64,000 nucleotides of DNA from Micavibrio sp. (GCA_030824965.1 JAPJQV010000005.1:124001-188000), one strand, 5' to 3'; positions 1 to 8,756 are shown, counted from the first letter of the stretch. Translations and numbers: made by a program. The notes: a model not told the origin generated them from the letters alone.

Positions 1-289
1 GCAACTCGCGCTCAGCTTTTTCATGAAGCTCAGCGGCTTGCTTTTTGGCATCCAGCAAAAGTCTTTCGGCCTCGATATGAGCAGCTTTCTTGCGGGCTTC
101 ATATTCCAGGAGAAGCTTTTCAGCGTCATTGCGAAGTGTCTCCGCATTAGCGATTTCCGCACGGATGGATGCGATTTTGTTGTCCAGCATCTCAGTAATA
201 GCCTTGCGGCCTTTTAGAAATGCTATGGCTACGAATATAACAAATGAGACAAGAACCCAGAGTGTGGCATCTTCAAGCAGGATATTCAT
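1..289 (-). CDS. atpF: ATP synthase F0 subunit b, 5' part only
   Basis: The window edge cuts this gene; about 96 N-terminal codons are visible, starting at ATG 289-287. The protein begins with a short N-terminus (MNILLEDATLW) and one hydrophobic segment at about residues 10-24, then a charged helix rich in Ala, Glu and Lys, as expected for the peripheral stalk b subunit. It starts one base after the stop codon of the b' gene, so the two are probably translated together. The pair b' and b would dimerise to link F1 to F0. Product assignment rests on context and topology; the C-terminal part that binds delta is outside the window. Confidence 0.9.
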   Translation of the reverse strand, partial: MNILLEDATLWVLVSFVIFVAIAFLKGRKAITEMLDNKIASIRAEIANAETLRNDAEKLLLEYEARKKAAHIEAERLLLDAKKQAAELHEKAEREL

Positions 290-290
290 C

Positions 291-932
291 TTACGCAGCC
301 TTATTCTTAATGGATTGCACGATCGAATCTGCCTGTGATGGATCTGCGGAAATACCGGCTATCTTCTGCGCAGCTTGTGATGCAATTTCAGCAGCGAGTT
401 TATTCATATCAGAAAGAGCGACTTCTTTTGAAATTTCAAGACGTTGTTCGACGGATTTAATTTCAGCTTCATAGCGGGAGCGGAAATCCGCTAGAGAATT
501 AGCAAGTTTTGTTTTTGCTTCTTCATCAATGGATTTTATATCCGCAGCGGCTTTTCCTGAAGCGATTTTGAATTCAGCTTCATAGCCTAGGCGGATTTGT
601 TCAGCTTTAGAAGACAGCTCTTCGGCAGCTTTGATATCGGCTTGAATTTTATTTGTTCTTTTTTCTATCGTTGACGTCATGGACGGCAAGATGAATTTAG
701 AAAAGAAGAAATATAAAAACGCAAAAGAGATAGCGAGCCAGAAAATCTGGCTCGCCCATGTTTCAGGATTAAATTGTGGCAAGCCGCCGCCTTCATGAGC
801 CTGATGTACTTCTTCAATAACAGCTTCGTCAACCGCATGTTCCAAGGCTTGCTCAGGAGCGGTTTCCTGCGCGAAACTAGGCAGGCTGGTGACTATTAAT
901 GCTGAAAGAGTTGCAAACAGGCGGATCATCAA
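291..932 (-). CDS. atpF': ATP synthase F0 subunit b'
   Basis: A 213-residue stator subunit of the kind found in alphaproteobacteria, cyanobacteria and plastids, where b and b' replace the b homodimer. Residues 1-21 look like a cleavable signal peptide ending SFA-QE; an acidic stretch follows (22-50), then the membrane helix at about 62-82 (ASQIFWLAISFAFLYFFFSK) and a long Ala/Lys/Glu coiled coil to the end. It lies between atpE and atpF in the usual alphaproteobacterial order. The signal-like N-terminus suggests the acidic stretch is periplasmic. Family assignment is firm; processing of the N-terminus is inference. Confidence 0.93.
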   Translation of the reverse strand: MMIRLFATLSALIVTSLPSFAQETAPEQALEHAVDEAVIEEVHQAHEGGGLPQFNPETWASQIFWLAISFAFLYFFFSKFILPSMTSTIEKRTNKIQADIKAAEELSSKAEQIRLGYEAEFKIASGKAAADIKSIDEEAKTKLANSLADFRSRYEAEIKSVEQRLEISKEVALSDMNKLAAEIASQAAQKIAGISADPSQADSIVQSIKNKAA

Positions 933-946
933 GGGTCTTTCTATCC

Positions 947-1171
947 TTATGCGAATACGAGGTAGAAAGCGATTAGAAGAGCGAAAATCGCAAGAGCTTC
1001 AGTAACCGCAAACATAAACATGAAGCGTTTGTCCAAAATCGGAGCTGCGCCTGGATTGCGGCCAACGGCTTCGTTATAGGAGGAGAAAATCCAACCGAGA
1101 GCGATACCGATACCCATCAAAGGGAGAAGGGCGATTGCACCTGCGAGGATTTTTACTGCTTCTAGTTCCAT
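947..1171 (-). CDS. atpE: ATP synthase F0 subunit c
   Basis: A 74-residue, two-helix proteolipid that forms the rotor ring. Helix 1 carries a Gly-rich face (GIGIALGW, residues 20-27), the polar loop has the conserved Arg-Asn-Pro (38-40), and helix 2 carries the ion-binding carboxylate Glu58 in FAVTEALAIF. The residue after Glu58 is Ala rather than Ser/Thr, which fits a proton-coupled rather than a sodium-coupled ring (inference from known Na+ signatures). A clear AGGAAA ribosome site sits just upstream of ATG 1171. It follows atpB and precedes atpF'. Confidence 0.97.
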   Translation of the reverse strand: MELEAVKILAGAIALLPLMGIGIALGWIFSSYNEAVGRNPGAAPILDKRFMFMFAVTEALAIFALLIAFYLVFA

Positions 1172-1207
1172 TTTTAGTTTTCCTTTTTTAGAGTTTGATA
1201 GGTTTAA

Positions 1208-1954
1208 TTAGTGAGAGATTTCGATTGTGTCTTTCAGGTAGATGCAGGTCAAAACTGCGAAAACATAAGCCTGAATGAAAGCGATAAACAATTCGAAGCC
1301 AAGCATGACAACGTTCATAGCAACCGGCAAAACAACGCCAAGCCAGGCCGCGCCGCCGATTGTGGCAAACATGATGCAAAATCCTGCAATAACTTTAAGA
1401 AGAACGTGACCGGCAACCATGTTTGCGAAAAGACGCACAGAAAGTGTAATCGGACGGCTTAAGAAAGAAACAAATTCGATCATGACGACAAGCGGCATCA
1501 GCCAGCCCGGAACACCCGCAGGGGCAAAAAGGCTAAAGAAATGGAAGCCATGACGAACAATGCCAATAATCAAAACAGCAAAGAAAACAAGTAAAGCCAG
1601 GCCGGCGGTTACGGCAAGATGACTTGTGTAGGTAAACGAGTAGGGGATCAGGCCCAGTGCATTGCCGAGGAATACGAACATGAACAAGGTGAAAATAAGG
1701 GGAAAGTATTCTTTGCCTTTACCACCCATATTGTCGGTGATTAAATTGGCAACGAAATTATACGCGCCTTCAGCCATAACCTGCATGCGGCCCGGCACGA
1801 GCGCTTTTGGCGATACGGCAATGGAAAAGAAAACGACGGAAACGAAAACCGTAATCATCATCCAAAGGGATGAATTCGTGAAGGAGAGATCGAGAGACCC
1901 TGCCGCAAACGGGACGAGGGGAGCGATCTCAAATTGATGCATCGGACTAGCCAC
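1208..1954 (-). CDS. atpB: ATP synthase F0 subunit a
   Basis: A 248-residue polytopic membrane protein that forms the proton half-channels next to the c ring. The essential arginine is visible as Arg174 in PITLSVRLFANMVAGH, and the C-terminal helix has the usual alphaproteobacterial ending (FIQAYVFAVLTCIYLKDTIE). Length is normal for the class. It lies 14 bases after atpI and 36 bases before atpE, so one transcript is likely. Nothing unusual was seen. Confidence 0.97.
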   Translation of the reverse strand: MASPMHQFEIAPLVPFAAGSLDLSFTNSSLWMMITVFVSVVFFSIAVSPKALVPGRMQVMAEGAYNFVANLITDNMGGKGKEYFPLIFTLFMFVFLGNALGLIPYSFTYTSHLAVTAGLALLVFFAVLIIGIVRHGFHFFSLFAPAGVPGWLMPLVVMIEFVSFLSRPITLSVRLFANMVAGHVLLKVIAGFCIMFATIGGAAWLGVVLPVAMNVVMLGFELFIAFIQAYVFAVLTCIYLKDTIEISH

Positions 1955-1968
1955 GGTGCAACCTCTTG

Positions 1969-2328
1969 TTAAGTGTCTATTTCATTCTCTGAAAGTTGCG
2001 ATTTATTAGCGTCTTTTTCTTTGTTTTGCAAGCGTTTAAACCCTACGGATGAATCATTTCCATTCATCATCCGGGACAGGTTCCAAAACCCCGCGCAAAG
2101 CCCCAAAAGTGCCAGTAAAATAAAGAAAATAGGGCTGGTATCGAACCATTGGTCTACGCCTATTCCTATTGCTCCGCAAACGATTGGAGTCGCAATTATG
2201 TCAGTCACAGCCCGAATTCCGGTCTGGGTTGCGGTCGCATCGTCAGGATTTTTTGCGGATTTGTCCGGATCGGCGGCAGTTTTGGCCTGCTGGATTCGGG
2301 TTTGGAGGTCGTTTAATTCGTCGGTCAT
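1969..2328 (-). CDS. atpI: AtpI/gene 1-type ATP synthase assembly protein
   Basis: A 119-residue protein with a charged N-terminus and two membrane helices (about 41-58 and 66-84) around the family motif GIGVDQWFDTSPIFF, then a hydrophilic tail. AtpI proteins sit first in atp operons and help assemble the c ring. Here it is the first gene of the F0 operon. The last codons (NEID) belong to a short sequence that also occurs twice upstream of the gene (see repeat at 2377-2415). Assignment rests on position, length and topology. Confidence 0.88.
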   Translation of the reverse strand: MTDELNDLQTRIQQAKTAADPDKSAKNPDDATATQTGIRAVTDIIATPIVCGAIGIGVDQWFDTSPIFFILLALLGLCAGFWNLSRMMNGNDSSVGFKRLQNKEKDANKSQLSENEIDT

Positions 2329-2340
2329 AGGATTGTTAAA

Positions 2341-2367
2341 CCACAGCGGGCACAGCGATCACAGCGA
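2341..2367. repeat. Three 9-bp tandem repeats upstream of atpI
   Basis: Three consecutive 9-base units of the form NCACAGCGR (2341-2349, 2350-2358, 2359-2367) lie directly upstream of the atpI start codon. On the minus strand they read as GCTGTG repeats in the region expected to be the 5' leader of the atp operon. No function is known to me; replication slippage or a protein-binding array are both possible. Confidence 0.7.
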
Positions 2368-2376
2368 AAATTTAAC

Positions 2377-2415
2377 TTTTGTCTATTTCGTTCGTCATTT
2401 TGTCTATTTCGTTTG
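2377..2415. repeat. Two 18-bp direct repeats, 21-bp period
   Basis: TTTTGTCTATTTCGTTCG (2377-2394) recurs at 2398-2415 with one mismatch. A shorter third copy (13 of 14 bases) is inside the 3' end of atpI at 1974-1987. Read on the minus strand the units would encode NEIDK-like peptides, matching the AtpI C-terminus, so the upstream copies may be a partial duplication of that segment. Confidence 0.7.
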
Positions 2416-2638
2416 TAGAAGTTTTTTTATTTTTGTTTTCTCCCGCTGCCTTCCTTGTGAGGGAGAGGGATAATACTTCGTTTTTTAATTTGATGGATTT
2501 CTTCGCCCTCTGGGTCCTATACCTCGGGGAATCCGGAAAAACCGGCTGACACCGCGTCACAAACGGGCATCTAAAATGTGACGCGGTTTGGATAAGATTT
2601 CAAGGAATTTTACCTGGCAGACATACAGCAAGAAGAAA
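2416..2638. other. Non-coding gap between smc and the atp operon
   Basis: No convincing gene lies here. A possible 62-codon minus frame (2372-2560) has no ribosome site and is low in complexity, so I do not accept it. The stretch must hold the end of the smc transcript and the start of the atp transcript. I could not pick a convincing -35/-10 pair. The inverted repeat at 2551-2587 and a small CCGGAAAAACCGG palindrome at 2533-2545 are the only clear structures. Confidence 0.5.
2551..2587. repeat. 11-bp perfect inverted repeat downstream of smc
   Basis: ACCGCGTCACA (2551-2561) and TGTGACGCGGT (2577-2587) are perfect inverted copies around a 15-base loop. The position, 50-90 bases past the smc stop, fits a transcription-end hairpin, but there is no clear run of T after it on the minus strand. 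It could also be a protein-binding site or part of a dispersed intergenic repeat. Confidence 0.55.
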
Positions 2639-5600
2639 CTACTCAGCCGCTTCCAAAAAATCGAATTTGTGCTGCAAATCAACCGATACCAGTTGCGACA
2701 CCCCACGCTCTGACATGGTGACCCCGTAGAGGCGGTTCATGCGGGCCATGGTCATTCTGTGGTGAGTAATGACGATGAAGCGTGTTTTACCTGTGGCGGC
2801 CATTTGCTCAAGCGCCGTGCAGACGCGGTCAACGTTAGCGTCATCGAGCGGGGCATCGATCTCGTCGAGGACGCAGATCGGGGCCGGGTTGGTCATGAAC
2901 ATCGCGAACAGAAGTGCGGTCGACGCCAATGTTTTCTCTCCCCCTGAAAGAAGAGACAGGGATTGCAGGGATTTACCCGGGGGCTGGGCAAAGATTTCCA
3001 GAGCGGCTTCAAGTGGATCATCAGATTCAATAAAAGCCAAATGAGCTGAACCGCCTCCAAAAAGCTGCGTGAATAATACTTTGAAATGTTCGTTGACGGT
3101 GTTGAAAGCGGAAACAAGACGCTCGCGCGCTTCCTTGTTCAGTTTCTGAATACCCTGGCGGAGTTCGTCGATAGCCTGTGTTAGGTCGTTACGTTCCTGT
3201 TGCAAAGTTGCAAGCTGCTGTTCGACTTCCTGCGCTTCGACGTCGGCGCGTAAGTTTACAGGGCCCATGCCGTCACGCTCACGGATCAAGCGATCGCGTT
3301 TGCCGCGCAAACGGTCAATCGGTTCGGCGGTCATCTTCTCCGTAGTCATTTCCGACTTTTCCCAGAGCTCGTCTGGCTCACAAGAGAATTGATCCTGGAT
3401 AGATTGGCGAATGATGTCGATGGAACCTGTCGCGGCTTCGAGTGTTGCCTGAATACGGGCGCGGTCTTCGCGGACCTGCATGTTGGCAGCTTCGGCTTCC
3501 TTCAGTGACTGGTTTGTCTCGCTAAGATCTTTTTCCGCTTCGGCCAGTTTATCGGCGGCGGCATTCTTCGCATTTTCAAGGCTGGCAAGATTATCGAGAA
3601 GATTGATGCGAGCCTGAACCAATTCTTCCGGGCGATTTTTAAGCTCGTCAAGTTTCGCGGTTAGTTCAACTTCGCGATCTTCGAGTTGCTTAATGCGTTC
3701 CTTCGCCCGGATTGAGCGGTTTGTTAGGTTGATGCGTTCATCGGCAATGGCATGCAGGCGGCCTGAGCGGCGTTGCTGGTCTTGCTGGTAAACCTCAAGA
3801 TCTGTCGAAGCCTGACGATACTCTTCCTGTGCGCCTTGCAAGGCCTGACGCTTGCGCTCGACTTCCTCGGTCAAACGTTCAAGAGCGGAATCATCGAAGG
3901 CCTGGAGTGATGACTGGTGAGTGGCAACGGTTGCGGTCACGCGCGCCGCATCATCCTGTAGCAGGATCAAAGCCTCCTCCAGTTTCAAAAGCTCTTGTTC
4001 ACTTTGCGATTGTTTCTCAATCGTACGCTGCAGCTCATTGCGTTTATTATTAAGGTTACGTTCTGTCTCCCGTGTCTTTTGCTCTTGCGGCTGTAATGTC
4101 GAGCGGACGGAGTTCAAATCCTCACGCGCTTTGTCGAGAGCTTTTTGAGCATTCTCGAAATCTGCTTCCTGTGCCGGTAACTGGCTTTGCAATTCTTCAA
4201 GGCGATTTTTGTTTTTCAGACGGATAGCATTACGGTCAACAGCTTTTGCCAAAATGGTCAGGCCATCCCAGCGCCAGTAAGCACCATCGCGGGAAACAAT
4301 GGACTGACCTGCTTTAAGTTGCGACGCAGCCGCATCGCCTTCTTCCGACGTTTCGACATAGCCGATAAAGCTAAGCGCAGTTTTCAAAGCTTCAGGGGCA
4401 CGGATTTTCGGCAGGAGCGCCTGGACACCGTTCGGGAAGCTTGGCGCTTCAACATGACTGCGCGGTGACCACATCATCGGCGCATCGGATTGGGTCGAGG
4501 CCATCAGCGTATCGCCGAGAGCCTTGGCAAGAGCGGCTTCGAAACCTTCATCGGCTTTAATGTCCTCAAGAACAGGACGGAAACCTTGCTGTGTCTCGGC
4601 ATTCAAAACGGATTCAAGTGCGGAGATTTCAGCCTTTGTTTTTTGCAGAACTTCTTGTGCTTTTTGTAGGGCGGGACGCTTTTCATCAAGCTCCGCCTGG
4701 AGTGTATCAATGTTCTTGCGGATAGATTGTTCGTTTTGACGCTGATTATCCAGATCAATCTGAAGCTGGTCGATTTCAGCCGACATATCTTCGGTAGAAA
4801 TAAAATCACCACGCGCGGCTTTTTTAGCTTCGATCTGTTGGCGGAGATTATCGAGACGGTTCTGGATATTCTGCAGATATTGTTCGTCCTTGGATAACTG
4901 CGATTGAAGCGTATTCCGGCTGGCGCGGCTATTGGCCGATTGCTCGAAGCTTTCCTGATATTCTCCCTGAAATTTCTCAACGCGGGCGGCGGCATCATCT
5001 TTAAGCGATGTCAGCGTTTTAAGCTGCATCTCGTTTCCGGCCTGTGCCCGCAGGTCCGCTTCCTCGCGCTCAAGCCGGACTAACACAAGCGCGTTTTCGT
5101 CAGATGTTTCCTGCTCATGAACACGGTCTGTTGAAACCTGTTCCAGGCCTTTGGTCGCTTCGTTGATTTGCGCCGTAATGCGATTTTCTTCATCTTCGAT
5201 GCGGCGAAGTTCAAAATTCTGTGCTTGCCATGCGGCGGCCGTTTCCGCCTGTTTCTCGCGCAGCGGCGGAACGGCATCGGCCTGTTCAAGCTGAAGACGG
5301 GTAAGTTGGGCAATTGTCGCTGTTTTTTCAGCGACAAGCGTTTCGGTTTCCAAAAGCGCAGCCTGCGATTTGGATTGCGATTCTTGCGCGTGAGTCCATT
5401 CAGCGAGAGCGAGAATAGTTTCCAGGTTGCGGATATTTTCGGAAACATCCTTATAACGACGGGCCTGACGGCTTTGACGTTTCAAGGCGTCAAGCTGGGT
5501 TTCCAAATTCGCTATAACGTCTTGCAACCGTGCCAGATTATTGTCGGCGGCGCGCAGGCGAAGCTCAGCTTCATGACGGCGAACATAAAGGCCGGAAACG

Positions 5601-6109
5601 CCTGCGGATTCTTCAAGAATTTGACGACGCTCTGCTGGTTTCGCATTAATGATTGCGGCGATACGGCCTTGAGAAACGATAGCGGTGGAATGTGCGCCAA
5701 TGGCAAGGTCGGCAAACAACATCTGCACATCGCGTGCGCGAACAGGCTTGGAATTAACGTAGTAACTCGATCCCATATCCCGTTCGATACGGCGGACAAC
5801 TTCAATTTCGTCCGTATTATTGAACATAGCAGGCGCCGTTCGGTCCGTATTATCGAGAACAACGGAAACTTCGGCTGAATTACGCTGTGGACGCGTCGAC
5901 GTACCGTTGAAGATAACATCATCCATGCCAGAACCGCGAAGACGCTTGGCGGATGTTTCTCCCATAACCCAGGACAGAGCTTCGACAAGATTAGATTTTC
6001 CGCAGCCATTCGGCCCGACAATGCCAGTCATGCCCGGCGCGATGTCGAGATCGGTTTTGTCGACGAAAGATTTGAATCCTTGCAGTCTAAGACGGCTGAA
6101 ATTTGCCAT
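2639..6109 (-). CDS. smc: Chromosome segregation ATPase SMC
   Basis: A 1156-residue SMC protein, full length for the family. The N-terminal head has the Walker A GPNGCGKS at residues 32-39. Two long coiled coils rich in Glu, Gln, Leu and Lys flank a hinge at roughly 520-640. The C-terminal head has the ABC signature LSGGEK and the Walker B/D-loop VLDEIDAPLDD. SMC condenses DNA and aligns newly replicated origins, normally with ScpA and ScpB, which are not in this window. It starts 28 bases after the stop of the DsbA-like gene. The DsbA-SMC neighbourhood is common in alphaproteobacteria as I recall. Confidence 0.97.
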   Translation of the reverse strand: MANFSRLRLQGFKSFVDKTDLDIAPGMTGIVGPNGCGKSNLVEALSWVMGETSAKRLRGSGMDDVIFNGTSTRPQRNSAEVSVVLDNTDRTAPAMFNNTDEIEVVRRIERDMGSSYYVNSKPVRARDVQMLFADLAIGAHSTAIVSQGRIAAIINAKPAERRQILEESAGVSGLYVRRHEAELRLRAADNNLARLQDVIANLETQLDALKRQSRQARRYKDVSENIRNLETILALAEWTHAQESQSKSQAALLETETLVAEKTATIAQLTRLQLEQADAVPPLREKQAETAAAWQAQNFELRRIEDEENRITAQINEATKGLEQVSTDRVHEQETSDENALVLVRLEREEADLRAQAGNEMQLKTLTSLKDDAAARVEKFQGEYQESFEQSANSRASRNTLQSQLSKDEQYLQNIQNRLDNLRQQIEAKKAARGDFISTEDMSAEIDQLQIDLDNQRQNEQSIRKNIDTLQAELDEKRPALQKAQEVLQKTKAEISALESVLNAETQQGFRPVLEDIKADEGFEAALAKALGDTLMASTQSDAPMMWSPRSHVEAPSFPNGVQALLPKIRAPEALKTALSFIGYVETSEEGDAAASQLKAGQSIVSRDGAYWRWDGLTILAKAVDRNAIRLKNKNRLEELQSQLPAQEADFENAQKALDKAREDLNSVRSTLQPQEQKTRETERNLNNKRNELQRTIEKQSQSEQELLKLEEALILLQDDAARVTATVATHQSSLQAFDDSALERLTEEVERKRQALQGAQEEYRQASTDLEVYQQDQQRRSGRLHAIADERINLTNRSIRAKERIKQLEDREVELTAKLDELKNRPEELVQARINLLDNLASLENAKNAAADKLAEAEKDLSETNQSLKEAEAANMQVREDRARIQATLEAATGSIDIIRQSIQDQFSCEPDELWEKSEMTTEKMTAEPIDRLRGKRDRLIRERDGMGPVNLRADVEAQEVEQQLATLQQERNDLTQAIDELRQGIQKLNKEARERLVSAFNTVNEHFKVLFTQLFGGGSAHLAFIESDDPLEAALEIFAQPPGKSLQSLSLLSGGEKTLASTALLFAMFMTNPAPICVLDEIDAPLDDANVDRVCTALEQMAATGKTRFIVITHHRMTMARMNRLYGVTMSERGVSQLVSVDLQHKFDFLEAAE

Positions 6110-6137
6110 ATCGTATTACTCTATCAGGTTAGAGAGA

Positions 6138-7067
6138 TTATTCGGCCGGAGGCGTTTCTTCTGTTGTCTCTGGAGCAGCCGCATCTACGGCAGCGCCCAC
6201 GGCAGCTTCCGGAGCCGTTTCAGTGGCCGAAGGCGCAGGAGTTGACGACGCAGGGGCCGGCGCAGAAGGAACTTCGTTTATAGCTTTTGCAAATTCTTCG
6301 ACCGGCTGATTGCCGACGAGAACTTTGCCGCCGTTAATGACGAAAGATGGCGTTGACTGAACTTTATATTGTTCACCCGCGGCCTTCATGTCACCAAGAA
6401 TGGCTTCTTTCAGAGCATTATTGGCAAGACACGCATCGAAAGTCTCGTCAGACATTCCTGCCAGTTTCGCATTCTGGCGCAGGATATCTTTATAATTTGC
6501 GTTGAAAGCCCATTTATCCTGCTCCTGGAAAAGCAGGTCCATAAAGCTTACAAATTTATCTTCAGGCATGCAGCGTAGGATCTGGGAAGCGTCCATTGCA
6601 GGCTGATTCAATGGAAACTCTTTGAAAATCATTTGTACTTTGCCTGTATCGATGAATTCCGCTTTTAATTTGTTGAATGTTTCACGGTGAAACGCGCCAC
6701 AGTGAGAACAGGTCAAAGATGAATATTCCGTAATCTTAACGGGTGCGTTTACATCGCCAACCGAGCGCGGCGCCATCATCGCAACAATAGCAGGATCGGT
6801 ATTGGTTGCCGATGGCGGCTGTGTCTCTACTGAAGGGATATCGAGCTTTTTGGTTTCAACTACAACAGGAGCAGCCGGTTCTTCCGGTGCTGTTGCCGTG
6901 TTTTCAGGAGCAGGGGCTTCTTCTGTCTGGGCCATTTCAGGCGCGGTTTGCGGCGCTTGCGCTTTCTGTTTTGTGAACATGTAAGCGGCAACGCCGATTA
7001 AAAGGGCGACGATAACGATGGCTATGATCGATGTTGCCGATGATTTCTTTTTATTTAAGTCTTCCAT
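6138..7067 (-). CDS. Membrane-anchored DsbA-family thiol oxidoreductase
   Basis: A 309-residue protein with an N-terminal membrane anchor at about residues 12-30, a Pro/Ala/Glu-rich linker (about 35-90), and a thioredoxin-like DsbA/DsbG domain at about 100-265. The active site is Cys120-Ser-His-Cys123 and the cis-proline loop is visible as Thr239-Pro240 in QSTPSFVING. A Pro/Ala/Thr-rich tail of about 40 residues closes the protein. It should act in the periplasm on disulfides of exported proteins; whether as oxidase or isomerase cannot be told. It is followed by smc. The low-complexity linker and tail are typical of anchored DsbA paralogues. Confidence 0.9.
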   Translation of the reverse strand: MEDLNKKKSSATSIIAIVIVALLIGVAAYMFTKQKAQAPQTAPEMAQTEEAPAPENTATAPEEPAAPVVVETKKLDIPSVETQPPSATNTDPAIVAMMAPRSVGDVNAPVKITEYSSLTCSHCGAFHRETFNKLKAEFIDTGKVQMIFKEFPLNQPAMDASQILRCMPEDKFVSFMDLLFQEQDKWAFNANYKDILRQNAKLAGMSDETFDACLANNALKEAILGDMKAAGEQYKVQSTPSFVINGGKVLVGNQPVEEFAKAINEVPSAPAPASSTPAPSATETAPEAAVGAAVDAAAPETTEETPPAE

Positions 7068-7114
7068 TGTTCACCTTGTTTTAAATTTACAAAATATGGC
7101 CCTGTTTGCCATAA

Positions 7115-7135
7115 ATATATGCGCAGCGCATATAT
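7115..7135. repeat. Perfect 10-bp palindrome in the dsbA-like leader
   Basis: ATATATGCGC-A-GCGCATATAT is a perfect inverted repeat centred on 7125, about 50 bases upstream of the DsbA-like start codon and 115 bases after the stop of the OmpA-like gene. It could be an operator or a hairpin in the transcript. No T run follows, so it is a poor intrinsic terminator. Confidence 0.6.
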
Positions 7136-7249
7136 AAAGTTCTTTTCGTGTAATTCAGGATTAAGTTACCTTAAAGGCTTAAAGCGCTGAAATTCAAACA
7201 AAAGCCCAAGACAACGTTCTGTTATCCACATTTAAGGCAAGCCAGAAGG

Positions 7250-8746
7250 TCATCTCAAGTAAACTACCATCAGATCGACCCTGTCTATGGGTTTCTCCTT
7301 AGTGTTTTCTCCTAAAGCACGGATATCTATCCTGCCTGGCTGAATTCCTTTTTCAAGTAAAAAAGACCGTATAGCCAAGCCGCGAGATAGTGAAATCCTG
7401 CGTGCGCTGCTTTGGCCTTCTTTGGCAGGCGAAGCGAAGCTTAGTATCTGAAGACGGCGACTATCATCCTCTTTCAGCTTGGCAATAATCGAGCTTTCAA
7501 TGACATTTTTCTGATCCGCCCCTAAATCAGCAGAGGCACCTGTGAATTCCAGACTGATTAGCTCTGGTTTAGGTGTCGTTTTTTTAGCTGGGAGTTTTGC
7601 CGGAATGGTGGCAGGAGTATCGGCAAGCTTGGGTTTGCCCTGAGTTACTGGCTGCTTCTTATCTTCTCCCATGATTTTTTTAAGATCAGGTTCTACCATG
7701 TGATCATTAAGCGCCTTGTCGATCATCTGTTCGTTGATCGTTGGCATGGTTTTTACGGCAGGTGTTTCAATAGCAGGAAGTGGCAGTTTGGCTATTTCCG
7801 ATTTGTCGACTTTCGTGGGCGCGACTTTCGGCATCGTCTTGCCGCCTTTTACGCTGTAAGGCTTTTGGGGCTTCGGCGCCGGTTTTATTTCTTCAAGTTT
7901 AGACTCAGTTTTCACAGGAGCAGCAGGCTTAACTATTTCTTTTTTGTTTTCCTTTTTCGCCTGTGATTTTATTTCCGCTTTTTTAGGTGTTTCGGTTTTA
8001 GTGACAGGTTTTAAAGGTTTAATTTTCTTTTCAGGCTCGGCTTTTTTTGGTTGAGCTTTTTTTACTTCAGGTTTTTTTACGGTGGCCGGAAGCTTTTTGG
8101 CTTCGGCTTTCTTGCCGAACTTTGAAGTTTTCGATTTTTGCAGTACCGATTTTTGAACAGGAACGCTGCCGGGCAAGGGAAGCCCTTCTTCTACTTTGCT
8201 GGCTGGAACAGCCAAAGGATTACTCGGCTTTGACACAGGTATAGGATTTGATTCCGAAGTAACAGGATGGCTCAACAGGCTTTCGGCGCTTATGCCAATC
8301 GCTGCATCTTTTACGTTTGGCGCAGGTTGTGTTTTAGCCGGTCTCGGTTTAGCTTTTTCCGGCTTTGGTTTTTCTGTAACTTTAGGCGGTATGTAAGGCG
8401 GCAGCTTTGTTTTTTCAGGAACAGTCGTCGGTTTTGGCGGAATGGCTTTTGGCTTTAAGGGCTTAATCGGAAGCGGGGTATCCTTAACAACGATTTCTTT
8501 ATCCTGCGGCGGTTTTGTTACAAGAGACTTCGCCTGTTCTTTGCTGACAGGTTTTTCAGTTGGTACAGGTTTAACTACAGGGGGCTCTTGCGCCGGTGGC
8601 ATCTCAACCGGTACTGACATAGAGTTGCCGAACATTGGTGGCGGGGTATATCCGCGTAATTGAGGTTCATCAGCAAACCCACTCAACGGAACAAGAATGG
8701 TCAGAGCAAGTAAGGCATAGCCGTATTTCAAAGATCTCATAACCAT
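7250..8746 (-). CDS. OmpA-family protein with long Pro/Lys linker
   Basis: A 498-residue exported protein. Residues 1-25 form a signal peptide ending SGFA-DE. Residues of about 30-390 are a low-complexity stretch rich in Lys, Pro, Ala, Thr and Glu, like the periplasm-spanning segments of TonB and TolA. The last 105 residues resemble an OmpA-C domain: the R-x-x-x-LSRGLAIRSFLLEKGI helix and RIDIRALGE strand are clear. The Thr-Asp that normally contacts peptidoglycan is not seen (the place reads SFASPAKEG), while the Arg of LSRG is kept. It may bridge the inner face and the cell wall. The function is inferred only from domains. It follows the SuhB-like gene by 10 bases. Confidence 0.75.
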   Translation of the reverse strand: MVMRSLKYGYALLALTILVPLSGFADEPQLRGYTPPPMFGNSMSVPVEMPPAQEPPVVKPVPTEKPVSKEQAKSLVTKPPQDKEIVVKDTPLPIKPLKPKAIPPKPTTVPEKTKLPPYIPPKVTEKPKPEKAKPRPAKTQPAPNVKDAAIGISAESLLSHPVTSESNPIPVSKPSNPLAVPASKVEEGLPLPGSVPVQKSVLQKSKTSKFGKKAEAKKLPATVKKPEVKKAQPKKAEPEKKIKPLKPVTKTETPKKAEIKSQAKKENKKEIVKPAAPVKTESKLEEIKPAPKPQKPYSVKGGKTMPKVAPTKVDKSEIAKLPLPAIETPAVKTMPTINEQMIDKALNDHMVEPDLKKIMGEDKKQPVTQGKPKLADTPATIPAKLPAKKTTPKPELISLEFTGASADLGADQKNVIESSIIAKLKEDDSRRLQILSFASPAKEGQSSARRISLSRGLAIRSFLLEKGIQPGRIDIRALGENTKEKPIDRVDLMVVYLR

Positions 8747-8756
8747 TCCGTAAAGT

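Noticed and set aside
2372..2560. 62-codon minus frame upstream of atpI
   Set aside because: No ribosome site, low-complexity ending made of the direct repeats, and it covers intergenic repeat structures; more likely non-coding.
7222..7230. Perfect DnaA-box sequence TTATCCACA, with another at 52191-52199
   Set aside because: Single isolated copies of a nine-base word are expected by chance in a window this size; no cluster, AT-rich unwinding region or origin genes accompany them.
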